This document shows positions 12,948 to 14,019 of a DNA stretch of 14,019 bases, piece by piece. The DNA lies in NCBI GenBank assembly GCA_018715295.1, contig DVLY01000031.1, positions 1 through 14,019 of the forward strand, read 5' to 3'. The number at the start of each line of letters is the position of its first letter. Within the stretch, counting starts at the first letter, position 1. This DNA comes from Candidatus Merdimorpha stercoravium. GTDB lineage: Bacteria; Bacteroidota; Bacteroidia; Flavobacteriales; UBA1820. The translations under genes were made by a program, and so were the position numbers. The notes beneath the pieces are model-generated. The model searched no databases. It saw only the letters and a list, made by a program, of their open reading frames with translations, and was not told where the DNA came from.

Positions 12948-14018
12948 TTATGCCTTGTTTTCTCCCCAAAACATGTCCTTGACCACCAGATAACCGCACG
13001 AAGCCAGTGCTCCCAGGAACATGAAGCCGATGAGGATTTTCGCCTTGCTCGGTTTCGACTTCTTCAAAGGCCGCGTAGCCGGCTCGATCACCGTCAGGCA
13101 GGGGGTCTGTTCCTGAAGTTTCAACTTGGCCAACTCCAGCTGCTGCGACGTGGCGGCATAGACCGTATAGGCCAGTTCCATTTCGTTGCTCAGGCGGTAT
13201 TGCTCGGTCTTGACCGACTGACGGACCAAATCCTTGTTCTGGTCCACGAAAACGGCATAGCGGTTCTGCGCTTCGTAATACTGTTTCTTCGACTCGTCGA
13301 AGGCCTTCTGGCAATACTCCATGTCCTGACGCGCCTTGTCGGTACGGTACCGGACGATGTATTCCTGGAATTTGGACACCATCGAATCGGCCACCACAGC
13401 CGCTACGCCGGCGTCCTGCATGGTTACCGAGGCGGTGATGATGCCCGTTTTCTCATCCAACGAAATGCCCATGCGCTCCCGCATCATTTTTACATAGTCG
13501 TTCTGCTCCTCTGTGAGGTTCGATACGTCGAATACCTCCGACTCATCGGGTTCATTCTCCGAAAACAGCGATACGATCCATCCCAACACACGGAAGGGAA
13601 AAGCGATGACGTGATTCCACCAGGCCGTTTTTTGATGCTCCGACAGATAATCGTACAGGGTATAAGGTTCCTTCGCCTTTCGGGGTTGTACCGGCACGGT
13701 GCGCATATCGGCCAGGAATGGGAGCGAAGCAGCTACATCGGGATACATCAGTACGCCGATCCCATACCCGCTGCCCGGGCCTCCCAGGTTGATCCCCGCC
13801 AAGGATGCCAATTGGCTAACTCCGGAAGTCGATGTTTTTTGTTCATTCGTTTCAGCGACCATTTTGACCGATACGGTGTATTCGGACGGGATGCTGAACC
13901 CTACGACCAACCCCACCACAGCGGCAATGCCTACCCATTTGAAAATAAAACGACGCTGCGTCCACAATTTCTTTGTGATCTCCCACAGGTCGATTTCCTG
14001 GGATGCCTTGTCCGTATT
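12948..14018 (-). CDS. Wzz/chain-length determinant protein, 3' part (partial at right edge)
   Basis: This inner-membrane polysaccharide co-polymerase-type protein is thought to set the chain length of O-antigen, capsule or exopolysaccharide. The frame is open to the window edge: beyond the first in-frame TTG at 13967 it continues upstream as ASQEIDLWEITKKLWTQRR, the typical Bacteroidota Wzz N-terminus, so the true start lies outside by a few codons. It has a first membrane helix (FKWVGIAAVVGLVVGFSIP), the conserved SQLASLAGINLGG and YPDVAASLPFLADM segments, a central coiled-coil region (QEYIVRYRTDKARQDMEYCQ onward), a proline-containing EPATRPLKKSKPSK stretch, and a second helix (ILIGFMFLGALASCGYLVV) near the C-terminus. 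It presumably belongs to a surface-polysaccharide cluster to the right. The 3' end is complete (TAA at 12948-12950). Confidence 0.9.
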   Translation of the reverse strand, partial: NTDKASQEIDLWEITKKLWTQRRFIFKWVGIAAVVGLVVGFSIPSEYTVSVKMVAETNEQKTSTSGVSQLASLAGINLGGPGSGYGIGVLMYPDVAASLPFLADMRTVPVQPRKAKEPYTLYDYLSEHQKTAWWNHVIAFPFRVLGWIVSLFSENEPDESEVFDVSNLTEEQNDYVKMMRERMGISLDEKTGIITASVTMQDAGVAAVVADSMVSKFQEYIVRYRTDKARQDMEYCQKAFDESKKQYYEAQNRYAVFVDQNKDLVRQSVKTEQYRLSNEMELAYTVYAATSQQLELAKLKLQEQTPCLTVIEPATRPLKKSKPSKAKILIGFMFLGALASCGYLVVKDMFWGENKA

Positions 14019-14019
14019 T

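Overview
The window looks like chromosome from a GC-rich member of the Bacteroidota, most likely order Bacteroidales and perhaps an Alistipes/Rikenellaceae-type genome. This rests on Bacteroidota-style promoters (TTTG about 20 nt upstream of TAnnTTTG), scarce Shine-Dalgarno sites, the Bacteroidota form of cytochrome bd with a small DUF4492-type gene in front, a Wzz-type chain-length protein and an IS30-type transposase tail of the Bacteroides type. The genus is inference; the phylum is fairly secure.

Left edge (1-110): an AT-rich fragment holds the last 33 codons of an IS30-family transposase on the plus strand. Next to it lies a minus-strand run reading from 5751 down to 205: a PMCA-type Ca2+ P-type ATPase, a PhnP-like metallo-beta-lactamase-fold phosphodiesterase, a hotdog thioesterase and an isochorismate synthase. 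The last two sit 4 nt apart and look like menaquinone steps (MenI-like and MenF). The two wider spacers in this run are strongly purine-rich on the coding strand, and one is a degenerate pentanucleotide tandem repeat.

Middle (5752-9046): divergently transcribed from the ATPase is a three-gene respiratory operon: a 72-residue single-helix membrane protein (DUF4492 type), cydA and cydB. Menaquinone is the expected electron donor of this oxidase, so the menaquinone genes and the oxidase are functionally linked although divergent.

Right part (9047-14019): a solitary 498-residue protein on the minus strand resembles the C-terminal half of Bacteroidota phage tail tape-measure proteins. It has a good promoter and a strong terminator of its own but no phage neighbours. 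Divergent from it are a POTRA-less BamA/TamA-type outer-membrane barrel and a GNAT acetyltransferase. Converging on these is the 3' part of a Wzz/chain-length-determinant gene that runs off the right edge.

Most of the window is ordinary housekeeping sequence. The items most worth a second look are the orphan tape-measure-like gene, the PhnP-like enzyme in which all four expected structural-zinc ligands appear to be replaced, and the small protein that may be an accessory subunit of cytochrome bd. I see no tRNA, rRNA, CRISPR array or riboswitch.
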